A stretch of DNA of 64,000 nt from assembly GCA_036675345.1 (NCBI GenBank), contig JAKFFE010000031.1:186001-250000 (forward strand). Reading direction: 5' to 3'. Source of the DNA: JALYOC01 sp036675345. GTDB taxonomy: Bacteria; Myxococcota; Myxococcia; Myxococcales; Myxococcaceae. Below are positions 1 to 8,900 of the stretch, in pieces. The notes under the pieces are model-generated. The model did no database searches, was not told the origin of the DNA, and worked only from the letters and a program-made list of their open reading frames with translations. Position 1 is the stretch's first letter. The number at the start of each line of letters is the position of its first letter. The translations under genes and the position numbers were made by a program.

Positions 1-1556
1 GCCAGCTCCGCCCAGCCCTGGGGTGCCCGGGCCAGCGCGCCCTCGGAGACGGAGGCTCCGGCGGGGGCGGCCAGGGTCACCTCCAGGTGTTCCAGCCCAG
101 ACTGCCGCCGGCCGCCCGTCCGCAGCACCAGCCACACCACCACCCCGATCACCGCCAGGCCCAGCATCGAGACGATCAGCCAGGCGAAGGTGCTTCCCGA
201 ACCCGAGGAGAGATTGGCTCGCGGACGCTCCACCGGCTCGCGCTCGAACCACTCCTTGAGCTTCAAGCTCAGCCACTTCCAGAACCGGCTCCAGGCGCTC
301 TCCTCGTCAACGGGGGGCGCTTCCTCCAACACCTCCGGGGTCGGCTCTCGGGCGGGCCCCGGCTCCTGGAACTCGGGGCGGGCCAGGATCTCCTGGGCCT
401 TGGTGGAAGGGTCCGGTGTCTCCCCCTCCGCCAGCAGCTCCTCCACCTCGGTGATCAACGGCAGCCCGGTCTCCAGCCGCACCACCGCCGACTCGCAGTC
501 CTCCTCGTCGTACGCCAGCGCCTCCACCTCGCCCAGGAAGCGGGAGAGGGCGGCGTTCTCACGGCTGCGCAGCAGGGGCAGCCGCTGCACCTGCGCGGTC
601 AGCCCCTCGTCCCCACCCGTGCACTCGTTCACCAGCTCCTGAAAGCGCTGGGTCAGCTCGCGGTTGGAGGGGACCACTTCCGGATCGGCGGCCCGCCCGC
701 TGCCCGGCCACGCCAGCGCCAGCAGCAGCGCCGCGGCCACTCCGGGCCCCCGCGTCCGGCGCTTGGGAAGCTGAGCGATCGCCGACTGCAGATCCACCCC
801 GTCCTGGCGGACCCGTCCGTCCACCACCAGCAGCGCCGCCGTCGCCGCCCGCAGCGGCTCCATCAGCGCGAAGGCCACCGCCAGCACGGCCACCACCCAC
901 ACCGGGTTGTCCATGGACGCGTACCGGTCCAGGAAGGTGAGGTTCAGCCCCATCAACTTGCGGCCAAGGAGGATGGCGAAGTTGGCGGCGAGGTGGAGGT
1001 TCAGCGCCACCAGCACCATCAGCCACAGGGCGACCCGGACCCCGGGGGTGTTGTGGCGGGCCGGCCCCAGCACCCGGGCGCAAGTGGCGACCAGCGCCAG
1101 CGGATGGCCGGCGTCCTTCATCGCCACCGCGTAGGCGGCCACGTGCGCGGAGAGGAACAGCACCGAGAACCCCAGGGTCATCGGCAGGCTGATCAGGTTC
1201 ACCAGCAGCACCAGCCCGGTGGTGATGAACAGGGTGGGGGCGTGGGCCAGGGCCGCCCGCAGCGACGCGCGCAGTGAGGGGGGAGTGGGGTCCACCAGGG
1301 TGCGCTCGGCGAAGTGACAGGCCGCGCCCTGGAACAGGCTGCGCAGGAACCAGGCGGCGGTCATCACCGCGCAGGCCCAAAGGACGTTGCGCCGGGAGGT
1401 GATCGCCTCGGTCAGCATCGTGGCCGCGGCCACCACCAGCGCGCCGCCGGGCAGGGCCAGGGCCCACAGATCCGCCGAGCGCGCGCACAGCCGCACCGCC
1501 GCATCCACGATGCCGATCGCGCCCCGGGGGCGAAGCTCGGAGGGAGAGGCGGGCAC
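1..1556 (-). CDS. Multi-pass membrane protein with DUF4129-like C-terminus (3' end outside window)
   Basis: An open frame runs on the minus strand from a GTG at 1556 to the window edge without a stop (about 518 codons), so the C-terminus is missing. The N-terminal half is hydrophobic with several membrane segments; the middle is an acidic, probably extracytoplasmic stretch (from about residue 235 to 430) rich in E/V/L; another membrane segment follows near residue 455, then a cytoplasmic start reading ...RAPQGWAELA. A last membrane helix followed by a W-x-E-L-A start is how DUF4129 domains begin in many bacteria, so I infer that family. The start overlaps the termination region of the upstream B-box gene (8 bp apart), suggesting translational coupling. 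GTG was chosen because an in-frame stop lies just upstream and no ATG occurs before conserved-looking sequence. Function unknown. Confidence 0.6.
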   Translation of the reverse strand, partial: MPASPSELRPRGAIGIVDAAVRLCARSADLWALALPGGALVVAAATMLTEAITSRRNVLWACAVMTAAWFLRSLFQGAACHFAERTLVDPTPPSLRASLRAALAHAPTLFITTGLVLLVNLISLPMTLGFSVLFLSAHVAAYAVAMKDAGHPLALVATCARVLGPARHNTPGVRVALWLMVLVALNLHLAANFAILLGRKLMGLNLTFLDRYASMDNPVWVVAVLAVAFALMEPLRAATAALLVVDGRVRQDGVDLQSAIAQLPKRRTRGPGVAAALLLALAWPGSGRAADPEVVPSNRELTQRFQELVNECTGGDEGLTAQVQRLPLLRSRENAALSRFLGEVEALAYDEEDCESAVVRLETGLPLITEVEELLAEGETPDPSTKAQEILARPEFQEPGPAREPTPEVLEEAPPVDEESAWSRFWKWLSLKLKEWFEREPVERPRANLSSGSGSTFAWLIVSMLGLAVIGVVVWLVLRTGGRRQSGLEHLEVTLAAPAGASVSEGALARAPQGWAEL

Positions 1557-1563
1557 CTGGGGG

Positions 1564-1833
1564 TCAGCCTTTGAAGACCAGAGCGATCAGCACCACCACC
1601 CCGAACACCCCGCCGATGGAGAGCAGGGCCAGCAGCACGTTCCCCACCGTCCAGGACCTCCGCTCACCGGTCACCCGGAGCGAGGCATGCCGTCGCGCCA
1701 GACAGCTGGCGCAGCGGTTGATCCCCTCGAACTGGGTGCTGCACTCCGCACAGATGACGTTGCGGCATTCGACACAGATGCCGATGCCCATCCGCTCGGG
1801 GTGATAGCGGCAGCGGCCGGACGCGGGAACCAT
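1564..1833 (-). CDS. Small B-box-type zinc-finger membrane protein
   Basis: An 89-residue protein. The N-terminal half carries closely spaced Cys/His residues in the order C-x2-H, C-x2-C, C-x2-C, C-x2-C (C8, H11, C20, C23, C28, C31, C41, C44), the pattern of a B-box-like zinc-binding domain. One hydrophobic helix follows at about residues 62-86, ending in a short positive tail, so the zinc domain is probably cytoplasmic and membrane-anchored. The gene stops 8 bp before the downstream membrane-protein gene, so the two are likely one operon. B-box/membrane proteins of this size are common next to membrane genes in myxobacteria; partner and function are unknown. Confidence 0.75.
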   Translation of the reverse strand: MVPASGRCRYHPERMGIGICVECRNVICAECSTQFEGINRCASCLARRHASLRVTGERRSWTVGNVLLALLSIGGVFGVVVLIALVFKG

Positions 1834-1843
1834 GCAGTACGGG

Positions 1844-1849
1844 AGACTA
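1844..1849 (-). promoter_or_regulatory. -10-like box TAGTCT close to the B-box gene start
   Basis: On the minus strand TAGTCT lies 10 bp before the ATG at 1833, and no Shine-Dalgarno sequence is visible between them. This is the spacing expected for a leaderless or nearly leaderless mRNA. No convincing -35 element was seen. Confidence 0.3.
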
Positions 1850-1889
1850 GCGCCCCCCGGGCCGGGGTGGGACCTGGAACTTGGGCCCG

Positions 1890-4373
1890 CTACGGGTACT
1901 CGTAGAGGATCTCCAGCCGGGGGGCCCCGGTGGGGGCCTCGCCGCTGGCGAAGTCCACCGTGTGGGCGTCCCCGTCCACCAGGGTCCCGCCGTCAGCCAA
2001 CTCAAGCCCGGTGCGGATCCGGAACTGGGAGAGGCCGTGGCGCGCCGCGCGGTCGTTGAAATCCTGATTGACCTTGTAGGTGACCTCGGCGCTGCGCGGC
2101 CCCGGGGTGGCGCTGCTGGTCAGCGGTGAGCGGACGGGGTCCGGGAAGCAGAACAGGAAGACGCAGGCCAGCCGAAGATCCACCGCCTGGTTGAAGGCGG
2201 CGGAGCTGGGCGCCGGACCGAAGGGGACGCTGAAGGCGTTGATCGCCCCATCCTGGAAGAGCGCCGGATCCGCCTCCAGCTGGGTGACCCGCAAGAGCGC
2301 GTGGCTGATCCCCACGGTCTCCGCCGGGAGCTGACCGAGGTCGAAAGAGAGCAGCCCGCGGACCTCGGTCCCATCGGCATAGACCCCGGCGGTGACCACC
2401 GCGGAGGTGAGGTTCACCCCTCCGTCCGCGTCCACGAAGCCGTCGGCGGTGCCCAGCGCCGGGAGCACCTGGGTGGCTACCCGGGCGGTGTGGAAGTCAC
2501 CACTGGCCCCGGCCACCAACGGGTTGCCCACTGCGTCCACCACCGTGGCGTCCAGGGTCCAGACGATGTCGGTGTCATAGGGGAAGTCGTCGCTCGCCCT
2601 CAGGCGGTACTCGGTGTTCCCACTCATGCAGCCGGGGGCCGATTCGGTGGCGTAGATCGGGGCGGTGAAGTGGAAGGCGGAGACCACCGAACCACAGTCG
2701 ATCGGCTTGGAGAAGCGCAGGGTGACCGCCCTGTCGGGGCGCAGGCCCCGGGCCCCGTCGGCAGGATCGATCGAGACCAGGGTGGGCGGTCCGGCGGTGT
2801 GGAAACTGGCCTGGAAGTCGCTGGCCAGGGACAGCCCGCCCGCGTCCGCGCTGCGGGCGCTGCTGGCCAACTGGAGCTGGTAGCCCTGGTCAGTGGCCAG
2901 GTGCGGCTGGGGGGAGCAGGTCAACTCCCGGCTGTCGTAGCTCCAGGAGAAGGCGCAGGGCGTCGGTGGGGTCAGGGAGAAGGCGGCCTCCACGCTGGGC
3001 CGGTCCATCGGCTTGGTGAACCGGAGCCGGACCGGGGTGGTCTCCACCGCCGCAGAGGCGCCGTCCACGGGGATCACCCACTCCACGGCAGGGACCACCT
3101 CCTCAGGAGGGATCGGTGTCACTCCGGTGGTGAAGGTCAGGGTGAATGGCGGGCTAAGCACCTGGCCGCGCACGCCGGTCGCCTGGACGGTGAGGGTGTA
3201 GGAGGTCTCCCGCGCCAGCAGCCCCACCGCACGCAGTTCCTTGCGGGTGGAGGTGGAGGTGCCGAGGAGCTCCAGCGGGTGAGCCGGCTCCAGCAGGTAG
3301 CTGAAGGACCCATCCAACACCGCTTCGCTAAAGCGCACCTCCAGCTTCCGATCCCGGGTGATCCCCACCGACTGCTCCAGGGGCGCGGTGGAGACCACCG
3401 TGAGGGGTGAGGGCTGCGGGGTCGCCGAAACCGGACCCGCCGGAGGAGAGGTGTAGTTCCCCAGGTAGGAGACCAGCCGGTACTGGTACGCGGTGCCGTT
3501 GGTCACCTGGGTGTCCCGGAAGACGGTGGCCGAACCGGAGATGAAGGACCGCTGCGTCCCTGGATCTTCTCCCGGGGGGCCCCGGTAGAGCCGGTAGCCG
3601 GCCACCCCGGGCGCGGCCGTCCAGCGCAGCTCCACCTCCCCATCCTTGGCGATCGCCTGCAGCCCGGTGGCGGCCGGGACCACCGGGGCTGGGCCGGTGG
3701 TGAACTGGAAGGCATACGGTGGCTCGAGCAGGGCGCCGGAGCTAGAGGTGGCCTCCACGACCACCGAGTAGAGAGTGGAGGGCGCCCAATCGTGGGTGGG
3801 GGTGTAGACGGGTTTTCGGTCGGTGCCGCTGATCGTGAAGTCCATCGCCGGGGTGACCTGGACGCGGCGATCGGAGGCGCGGGTGTCGTGGCTGAACTCC
3901 AGCCGCAGCGGGTTGCCCACGTAGACGTTCATCTCGTCGTCGGCCGGGGTGGTGGAGAGCACCCTGAGGGCGGTCCCGCTGACGCCAGGGATCGCGCTCA
4001 CCGGCCCGGCCAGCGCCGAGCGGAGCTCACCGCGGACCGCTCGCACCCCGAAGTAGTAGCGGGTGCCGTTGACCAGCGGCGAGACATGGGAGGCGGTGGC
4101 ATGCTGGCCCGCGTCGCCGAACCAGCTCAGTGCGTCCGGAGCGGTGCCCACCAGGATCTCGAACTGGTCCACCTGACCCGGGTCCGCGGTCCAACTGAGG
4201 GATGCGAACCCATCGCCCGTAATCACCGCCAGCGCGCCCGGGATCGGGACCGACTCTCCCCCGGCGTCGGTGCCGCCGCCGCCGTCCGAGGCGCCCCCAT
4301 CGGGGCCGGAGCCCGGGCCCCCGGAGGTACACGCCCACAGAACACAGAATGCCGCAGCCAGGCTTCCGCGCAT
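1890..4373 (-). CDS. Large lipoprotein with Ig-like/FnIII repeats and DNRLRE-type C-terminal domain
   Basis: An 827-residue predicted outer lipoprotein. It begins with a short signal peptide and a lipobox ending L-W-A-C (Cys near residue 15), followed by a Gly/Asp/Ser-rich linker. The body alternates fibronectin-III-like segments (residues about 45-130 and 235-310; motifs such as L-x-W-T-A and Y-x-L-Y-R) with bacterial Ig-like domains of the SbsA type (repeated V-x-S-T-x-P, L-x-F-S and Y-T-L-x-V strands). The final 190 residues resemble the DNRLRE/CBM96 beta-sandwich fold (T-A-D-G-F-V-D-A-D near the start, R-G-L-L-S-F-D-L in the middle). Likely a surface adhesion or polymer-binding protein. 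ATG at 4373 is preferred over the adjacent GTG because GGGAG lies a few bases upstream. It stands alone downstream of rho. Confidence 0.75.
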   Translation of the reverse strand: MRGSLAAAFCVLWACTSGGPGSGPDGGASDGGGGTDAGGESVPIPGALAVITGDGFASLSWTADPGQVDQFEILVGTAPDALSWFGDAGQHATASHVSPLVNGTRYYFGVRAVRGELRSALAGPVSAIPGVSGTALRVLSTTPADDEMNVYVGNPLRLEFSHDTRASDRRVQVTPAMDFTISGTDRKPVYTPTHDWAPSTLYSVVVEATSSSGALLEPPYAFQFTTGPAPVVPAATGLQAIAKDGEVELRWTAAPGVAGYRLYRGPPGEDPGTQRSFISGSATVFRDTQVTNGTAYQYRLVSYLGNYTSPPAGPVSATPQPSPLTVVSTAPLEQSVGITRDRKLEVRFSEAVLDGSFSYLLEPAHPLELLGTSTSTRKELRAVGLLARETSYTLTVQATGVRGQVLSPPFTLTFTTGVTPIPPEEVVPAVEWVIPVDGASAAVETTPVRLRFTKPMDRPSVEAAFSLTPPTPCAFSWSYDSRELTCSPQPHLATDQGYQLQLASSARSADAGGLSLASDFQASFHTAGPPTLVSIDPADGARGLRPDRAVTLRFSKPIDCGSVVSAFHFTAPIYATESAPGCMSGNTEYRLRASDDFPYDTDIVWTLDATVVDAVGNPLVAGASGDFHTARVATQVLPALGTADGFVDADGGVNLTSAVVTAGVYADGTEVRGLLSFDLGQLPAETVGISHALLRVTQLEADPALFQDGAINAFSVPFGPAPSSAAFNQAVDLRLACVFLFCFPDPVRSPLTSSATPGPRSAEVTYKVNQDFNDRAARHGLSQFRIRTGLELADGGTLVDGDAHTVDFASGEAPTGAPRLEILYEYP

Positions 4374-4494
4374 CACTCTCCCGCCCGTTCTGGATGCCCC
4401 CGGGGGAGAGCCTAAAGCAAGTGGCGTGCGAACGGGGACGCGGCGCCAACCGCCCGGGATCCGGGGGCTGGGCCGCGTCTGGGAGAACCGGGTT

Positions 4495-4521
4495 GCGCAG
4501 CGGGTGGGAACCTCGCTGCGC
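4495..4521 (-). terminator. GC-rich hairpin after rho
   Basis: Perfect 8-bp arms GCGCAGCG (4495-4502) and CGCTGCGC (4514-4521) with an 11-nt loop lie just past the rho stop codon. They sit inside a larger perfect 11-bp inverted repeat with arms 4443-4453 and 4520-4530. There is no U-tract, so this may be an RNA-stabilising or Rho-assisted 3' structure rather than a classical intrinsic terminator. Confidence 0.45.
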
Positions 4522-4530
4522 GGTTGGCGC

Positions 4531-6153
4531 CTACAACTCGTCCAAGAACTCGTCGTTGTAGGTGTAGCGGGACAGGCGCTTGACCAGGGCCTCCATCGCC
4601 TCCACCGGCTTGACCGAGAACAGCATCTGCCGGAGCTTCTTCACCTTCTCGTACTCCTTCTGGGTGAAGATCTTCTCCTCCTTGCGGGTGCCGGACTGGG
4701 GGATGTTGATCGCCGGGAAGATCCGCTTCTCCGCCAGGAGCCGGTCCAGGGTGATCTCGCTGTTACCGGTGCCCTTGAACTCCTCGAAGATCACCTCGTC
4801 CATCCGGCTGCCGGTGTCGATCAGCGCGGTGCCGATGATGGTCAGCGAGCCGGCCTCCTCGGTGGCGCGGGCGGCGCCGAAGATCCGCTTCGGGCGCTCC
4901 AGGGCGCGGGAGTCCACGCCGCCGGTCAGGGTGCGGCCGGAGTTGTCCACCTCCTTGTTGAAGGCGCGGGCCAACCGGGTGATCGAGTCCAACAGGATCA
5001 ACACGTCCTTGCCCGACTCCACCAGCCGCCGGGCGCGCTCCAGCGCCAGCTCCGCGACTTTCAGGTGTTCGGCCGCCGAGCGATCCGAGCTGGAGGCCAA
5101 CACCTCCGCCTTGATGCTGCGGCGCATGTCGGTGACCTCCTCCGGGCGCTCGTCCACCAGCAGCACCATCACGTGCATCTCCGGGTGGTTGCTGAGCACC
5201 GCCTGGGCGATCTTCTGCAGCATGATCGTCTTGCCGGTCTTCGGCGGAGCGACGATCAGAGCGCGCTGACCCTTGCCCAGCGGCGAGATCAGATCCAGCA
5301 CCCGGGTCACCATCTCCTTGTGCCCGCTCTCCAGCTTGATCCGCTCCAGGGGATCGATGGAGGTCAGATCCGAGAAGTGGGGCAGCCGCGGCGCGCTGTC
5401 CGCCGGCATCCCGTCCACCAGCTCCACCTTCTGGATCAGCCCCTTGTTGCCGCGCACCTGGGCCAGGGCGTTGATGTACTGGCCCGCCCGCAGCCGGTAC
5501 TTCTGCACCAGGTTCTTGGGGATCTCCGGGTCGTCTCCCTGGGCCAGCAGGTTCTTCTTCAACGAACGCAGGTACGCGTTCTGGCCCTTCACGTCGGTGT
5601 CCAGCACCCCTTCCACCGGCTGCAGCTGGGCCTGCGACGAGGCCTGCTGCTGTCCACCGCCCTGGCCCCGCTCACCGCGCTCGCCACGTTCGCCGCGCTC
5701 TCGACCGCGCTGCTGCTGCTGCGGTTGCTGCTGCGGAGCCGGCTGCTGCTGCTGCCCATCGCCCTGCGGCTGCTGCTGGGCCTGCTGCGCCAGCCGCTGC
5801 TGGTACTGCTGCAGCTCCTGGGGAGTGAGGAACACCTGGGACTGCTGGCCGTCGGGCCCGTTGACCATCCGGTACGCCTGGCCCTCGGGGGTGAACAGAA
5901 CCGGCGCGCCCCGACGCCGACGACGCCGGCGCCGCTTGCGACCCTGTCCGGGCGCGCCCGGCTGGCCCTGGCCACCCTGTCCGCCGCCGGAGCCGCCGCC
6001 CTCGTCTCCACCGTCGTCGCCGTCGTCGCCTCCGTCATCTCCCCCGTCGTCATCGCTCCCGGGCGAGCCGCCCGAGGCCTGCTGCTGCTGCGCAGGGGGA
6101 GGGGAGGACTGCTGCTGCTCGTCGGACGGATCGCGGTTCTCGGGGTCGTTCAT
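4531..6153 (-). CDS. rho: Transcription termination factor Rho with long disordered N-terminus
   Basis: Hexameric RNA-dependent ATPase that terminates transcription. 540 residues versus about 420 for E. coli Rho. Residues 1-178 are low complexity: Q-rich start, a D/G tract (34-62), a run of nine Arg near 72-81, another Q/P tract (105-150) and R-G-E-R-G repeats (149-163). The primary RNA-binding region (about 180-250) is divergent: the usual G-F-G-F-L-R is replaced by Q-N-A-Y-L-R. The motor domain is canonical: Walker A P-P-K-T-G-K-T (about 303-309), L-V-D-E-R-P-E-E-V, L-L-D-S-I-T-R-L-A-R, and F-K-G-T-G-N for the R-loop. It ends with N-D-E-F-L-D-E-L. The ATG at 6153 is followed directly by the acidic Q-rich tract. 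The upstream 194 bp after sppA may hold its promoter and leader; rho genes are commonly autoregulated there, but I saw no clear element. Confidence 0.95.
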   Translation of the reverse strand: MNDPENRDPSDEQQQSSPPPAQQQQASGGSPGSDDDGGDDGGDDGDDGGDEGGGSGGGQGGQGQPGAPGQGRKRRRRRRRRGAPVLFTPEGQAYRMVNGPDGQQSQVFLTPQELQQYQQRLAQQAQQQPQGDGQQQQPAPQQQPQQQQRGRERGERGERGERGQGGGQQQASSQAQLQPVEGVLDTDVKGQNAYLRSLKKNLLAQGDDPEIPKNLVQKYRLRAGQYINALAQVRGNKGLIQKVELVDGMPADSAPRLPHFSDLTSIDPLERIKLESGHKEMVTRVLDLISPLGKGQRALIVAPPKTGKTIMLQKIAQAVLSNHPEMHVMVLLVDERPEEVTDMRRSIKAEVLASSSDRSAAEHLKVAELALERARRLVESGKDVLILLDSITRLARAFNKEVDNSGRTLTGGVDSRALERPKRIFGAARATEEAGSLTIIGTALIDTGSRMDEVIFEEFKGTGNSEITLDRLLAEKRIFPAINIPQSGTRKEEKIFTQKEYEKVKKLRQMLFSVKPVEAMEALVKRLSRYTYNDEFLDEL

Positions 6154-6347
6154 GGGATCGTCCGCACCGGAAACCGGCGTGTCAGCCCGGCGAGTGCGGC
6201 ATCACTGCGGTTTTGTGGGCAGGGAGACCAGCGGGGCGCGCTTGCTGCTCGCGCCGAACCACCGGGGCCCTGGCGTCCTCTCCGACGGCACCACGCCATG
6301 CGGAAAGCGACACCGGTACCCTAGCAGAAACCTTCCGGCGGCGCCGC

Positions 6348-8846
6348 CTATTCGATGGACAGGTCGAACTCCATCCGGGCCTGTACTCCGGTCGACAGCC
6401 AGGCTGCATCCGGTCCCAGCGCCTCCAGCACCTTCACCATCGTGGGAGGCATCCCGCTCCCGGGCAGCTGCACCGGCAGCTCCATCAGCGGCGCCAGCAC
6501 GCCCGGCTCCCCTCCCGGCGCGGAGAGCAGCCCTCGGGGCTCGCCGTAGACGCGCAGCTCCAGCGGCTCGGACTCCGGGACCTGGGCGCGCGCCCGGGCG
6601 GAGGCGATCGCCTCCCACAGCCCGCCAAAGGTATCCACCAGCCCCCGCTCCTTGGCGTCGGTGCCCGACCACACCCGGCCGCGGGCCAGCTCGTCCACCC
6701 GGGGCTTCTGCAGCTGGCGGCTGTCGGCCACCAGGGTGATGAACTGGTCGTAGGTGGAGTCCACCCAGTGCTGGGCGTCCGCGCGCTCGGACTCGGTCCA
6801 GGGGCGGTAGTCGCCCAGGATGTCGGCGTTCTCTCCGCGCACCAGCGCCTCCTGGGTGATCCCCAGCTTCTCGTACAGGCCCTGCAGCGCCGGCTTCACC
6901 ATGAACACCCCGATGCTGCCGGTGATGGTGGAGGGAGAGGCGAAGATCTCCTCCGCCGCCGCCGCCACGTAGTAGCCGCCCGACGCCGCCACATCCCCCA
7001 TCGAGGCCACCACCACCTTCTTCTTCTCCTCCCGCGCCGCCTTCGCCGCCCGGTACATCAAATCCGAGGCCAGCACCCCGCCGCCCGGGGAGTCCACCCG
7101 CAGGATGATCGCCACCACCCGCGGATCGTCCGCCGCCTGCTGGATGGCGCGCACCACCGTCTCCGCCCCGGCCACCAGCTCCCCGCCGAACGGCGCCCGC
7201 CGGCTCTTGCCCCCGTCGATGTTCCCCAGGATCGGGATCACCGCGATCTTCCGCCGGGTGCCCCAGGCCGGATCCCGGATCCCGTCCGGCTGGTACCGGG
7301 CCTGGTAGCGGGCGGTGGGGAACTGCTTCTCCAGCAGCTTCTCCAGCTGCTGGGTGGACAGCACCTCGTCCACCAGCCCCAGCGCCTTGGCCTCCTGGGG
7401 GGAGAGCAGCCCGCGGCTCAGGGCCCGCTGCAGCGCGGCGGGATCCAGCTTGCGGCTCTCGGCGATCCCCTGCTCGAGCACCCGGGTGGCGTTGTCCAGC
7501 AGCGCGGTGGCTGCCTCCCGCTGCTCGGGGCTCATGTCCTTGCGGGTGAACGCATCCGGCGCGTTCTTGTAGGCGCCCACCCGGGCCACATCCACCGTCA
7601 CCCCCACCTTCTCCAGGGTGCCGCCCAGAAAGCGGCTGCGGGAGACCAGCCCGTTCACCGCCAGGTAGGACTGGGGCAGCGCGTAGATCCGGTCCGCCGC
7701 GGTGGCCAACAGATACTCGGAGTCCTGCACGGTCATCAGCACCGCGGAGACATGCTTGCCGGCCGCGCGCAGCCGCAACAGCCCCGCGCGCAGCTCCTCC
7801 ACCTTGGCCAGGCCCACGTTGGGGAGGCTGTCCAGCTTGAGGACCACCCCGGTCAGCTCCGGATCCCTCGCCGCCAGATCCAGCAACTGGACGGTGCGGG
7901 TAAACGCGTCGTCCTCCCCGAACCCCAGCAGCGCCCCCAGGGTGCCTCCTCCGCCCCGCAGCTGGTCCGCCAGATCGATCAGCACCACCTGGCCGCCCAG
8001 CGACGGGATGGACGGGTAGCGCTGCAGCGACAGCCGCACCGCGGTGGCCAGCGAGTTGCCGTGCGGTCCGCTCCCGCCGCCCATCCACAGGCCCAGCCGC
8101 TCCAGGTCCAGCCGCAGCCCCAGCTGGAAGGCCACCGGATCCAGGGAGGTCAGCCCGTGGGCCACCCCCGCGGACAGCCCCACTCCCTTCCAGAGGGTGG
8201 CATCCACCGTGTAGCCCAGGGTTCCGGCAAGCAGCCCGGCGTCGTCGTTGAACCGGTAGTCCACTCCCAGGGTCAGCCGCTCATCCAGGGGGCGCGCGGC
8301 GATCGCCACTTCGAAGCTGCGCCGGAACGCGGTGCCCTCCTGACCGTTGAGGTTCCGCCCCACCAGCCCCACCGAGAAGCTGCGATGGGGGCGGGAGAGC
8401 AGCCCCACATCCACCAGCCAGTCGTCGCTGAGGCCGGGCTGCTCGGTGCTGTGCAGGGAACCCACCGAGGCGCCCAGCGAGAGTCCCTCGCTCCCGAAGC
8501 CCAGCCCATAGGTGACCCGACGGGCGTCCAGCAGGCCAGGGCCGGAGACCCACTCCACCGACGCGCCGTAGCCCAGCCCGGGCAGCTTGCTGGCCAGGTA
8601 GAGGGCGTCCGCGCCGCCCCACCGTCCGGGCAGCGGGGAGCGGCGGAACTCATGGGCGTAGAACAGCTCCAGCGCGCCCAGCTGGGTCAGCGCCGCGGGG
8701 TTCAGCCGGAGCGCGGTGGCGTCCTCCACCATCGCCGCGGAGGTGGGAGGCAGCACCAGCCCGCGTCCGTGGGGGCTCTCCATCAGGGAGGCGCTCTGGG
8801 CGAGCGCGGAGGAGGCGAAGACGGCGGAGAGGAGGAACAGACGCAT
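6348..8846 (-). CDS. sppA: SppA-type signal peptide peptidase (S49) with barrel-like N-terminal domain
   Basis: An 832-residue membrane-associated serine protease. A signal peptide (1-16, ending S-A-L-A) is followed by about 260 residues of alternating beta-strand sequence with an A-L-R-L-N-P-A-A-L motif typical of small outer-membrane barrels. Two S49 domains follow (about 285-500 and 530-790). The catalytic dyad is visible: Lys near 427 in G-A-Y-K-N-A-P in the first half and Ser near 622 in A-A-S-G-G-Y-Y in the second, as in 67-kDa SppA. The strand order D-S-P-G-G-G before the Ser is also conserved. AGGAG lies about 10 bases before the ATG. In known SppA, the enzyme degrades leftover signal peptides; the barrel-like extension suggests a different location here. 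A perfect GC palindrome (6337-6348) overlaps its stop codon. Confidence 0.88.
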   Translation of the reverse strand: MRLFLLSAVFASSALAQSASLMESPHGRGLVLPPTSAAMVEDATALRLNPAALTQLGALELFYAHEFRRSPLPGRWGGADALYLASKLPGLGYGASVEWVSGPGLLDARRVTYGLGFGSEGLSLGASVGSLHSTEQPGLSDDWLVDVGLLSRPHRSFSVGLVGRNLNGQEGTAFRRSFEVAIAARPLDERLTLGVDYRFNDDAGLLAGTLGYTVDATLWKGVGLSAGVAHGLTSLDPVAFQLGLRLDLERLGLWMGGGSGPHGNSLATAVRLSLQRYPSIPSLGGQVVLIDLADQLRGGGGTLGALLGFGEDDAFTRTVQLLDLAARDPELTGVVLKLDSLPNVGLAKVEELRAGLLRLRAAGKHVSAVLMTVQDSEYLLATAADRIYALPQSYLAVNGLVSRSRFLGGTLEKVGVTVDVARVGAYKNAPDAFTRKDMSPEQREAATALLDNATRVLEQGIAESRKLDPAALQRALSRGLLSPQEAKALGLVDEVLSTQQLEKLLEKQFPTARYQARYQPDGIRDPAWGTRRKIAVIPILGNIDGGKSRRAPFGGELVAGAETVVRAIQQAADDPRVVAIILRVDSPGGGVLASDLMYRAAKAAREEKKKVVVASMGDVAASGGYYVAAAAEEIFASPSTITGSIGVFMVKPALQGLYEKLGITQEALVRGENADILGDYRPWTESERADAQHWVDSTYDQFITLVADSRQLQKPRVDELARGRVWSGTDAKERGLVDTFGGLWEAIASARARAQVPESEPLELRVYGEPRGLLSAPGGEPGVLAPLMELPVQLPGSGMPPTMVKVLEALGPDAAWLSTGVQARMEFDLSIE

Positions 8847-8900
8847 CGACAGGCTCCTGGCGCGAACGGCGCCGCGGAGCCTGTCAAAGCGGATGGGGCG

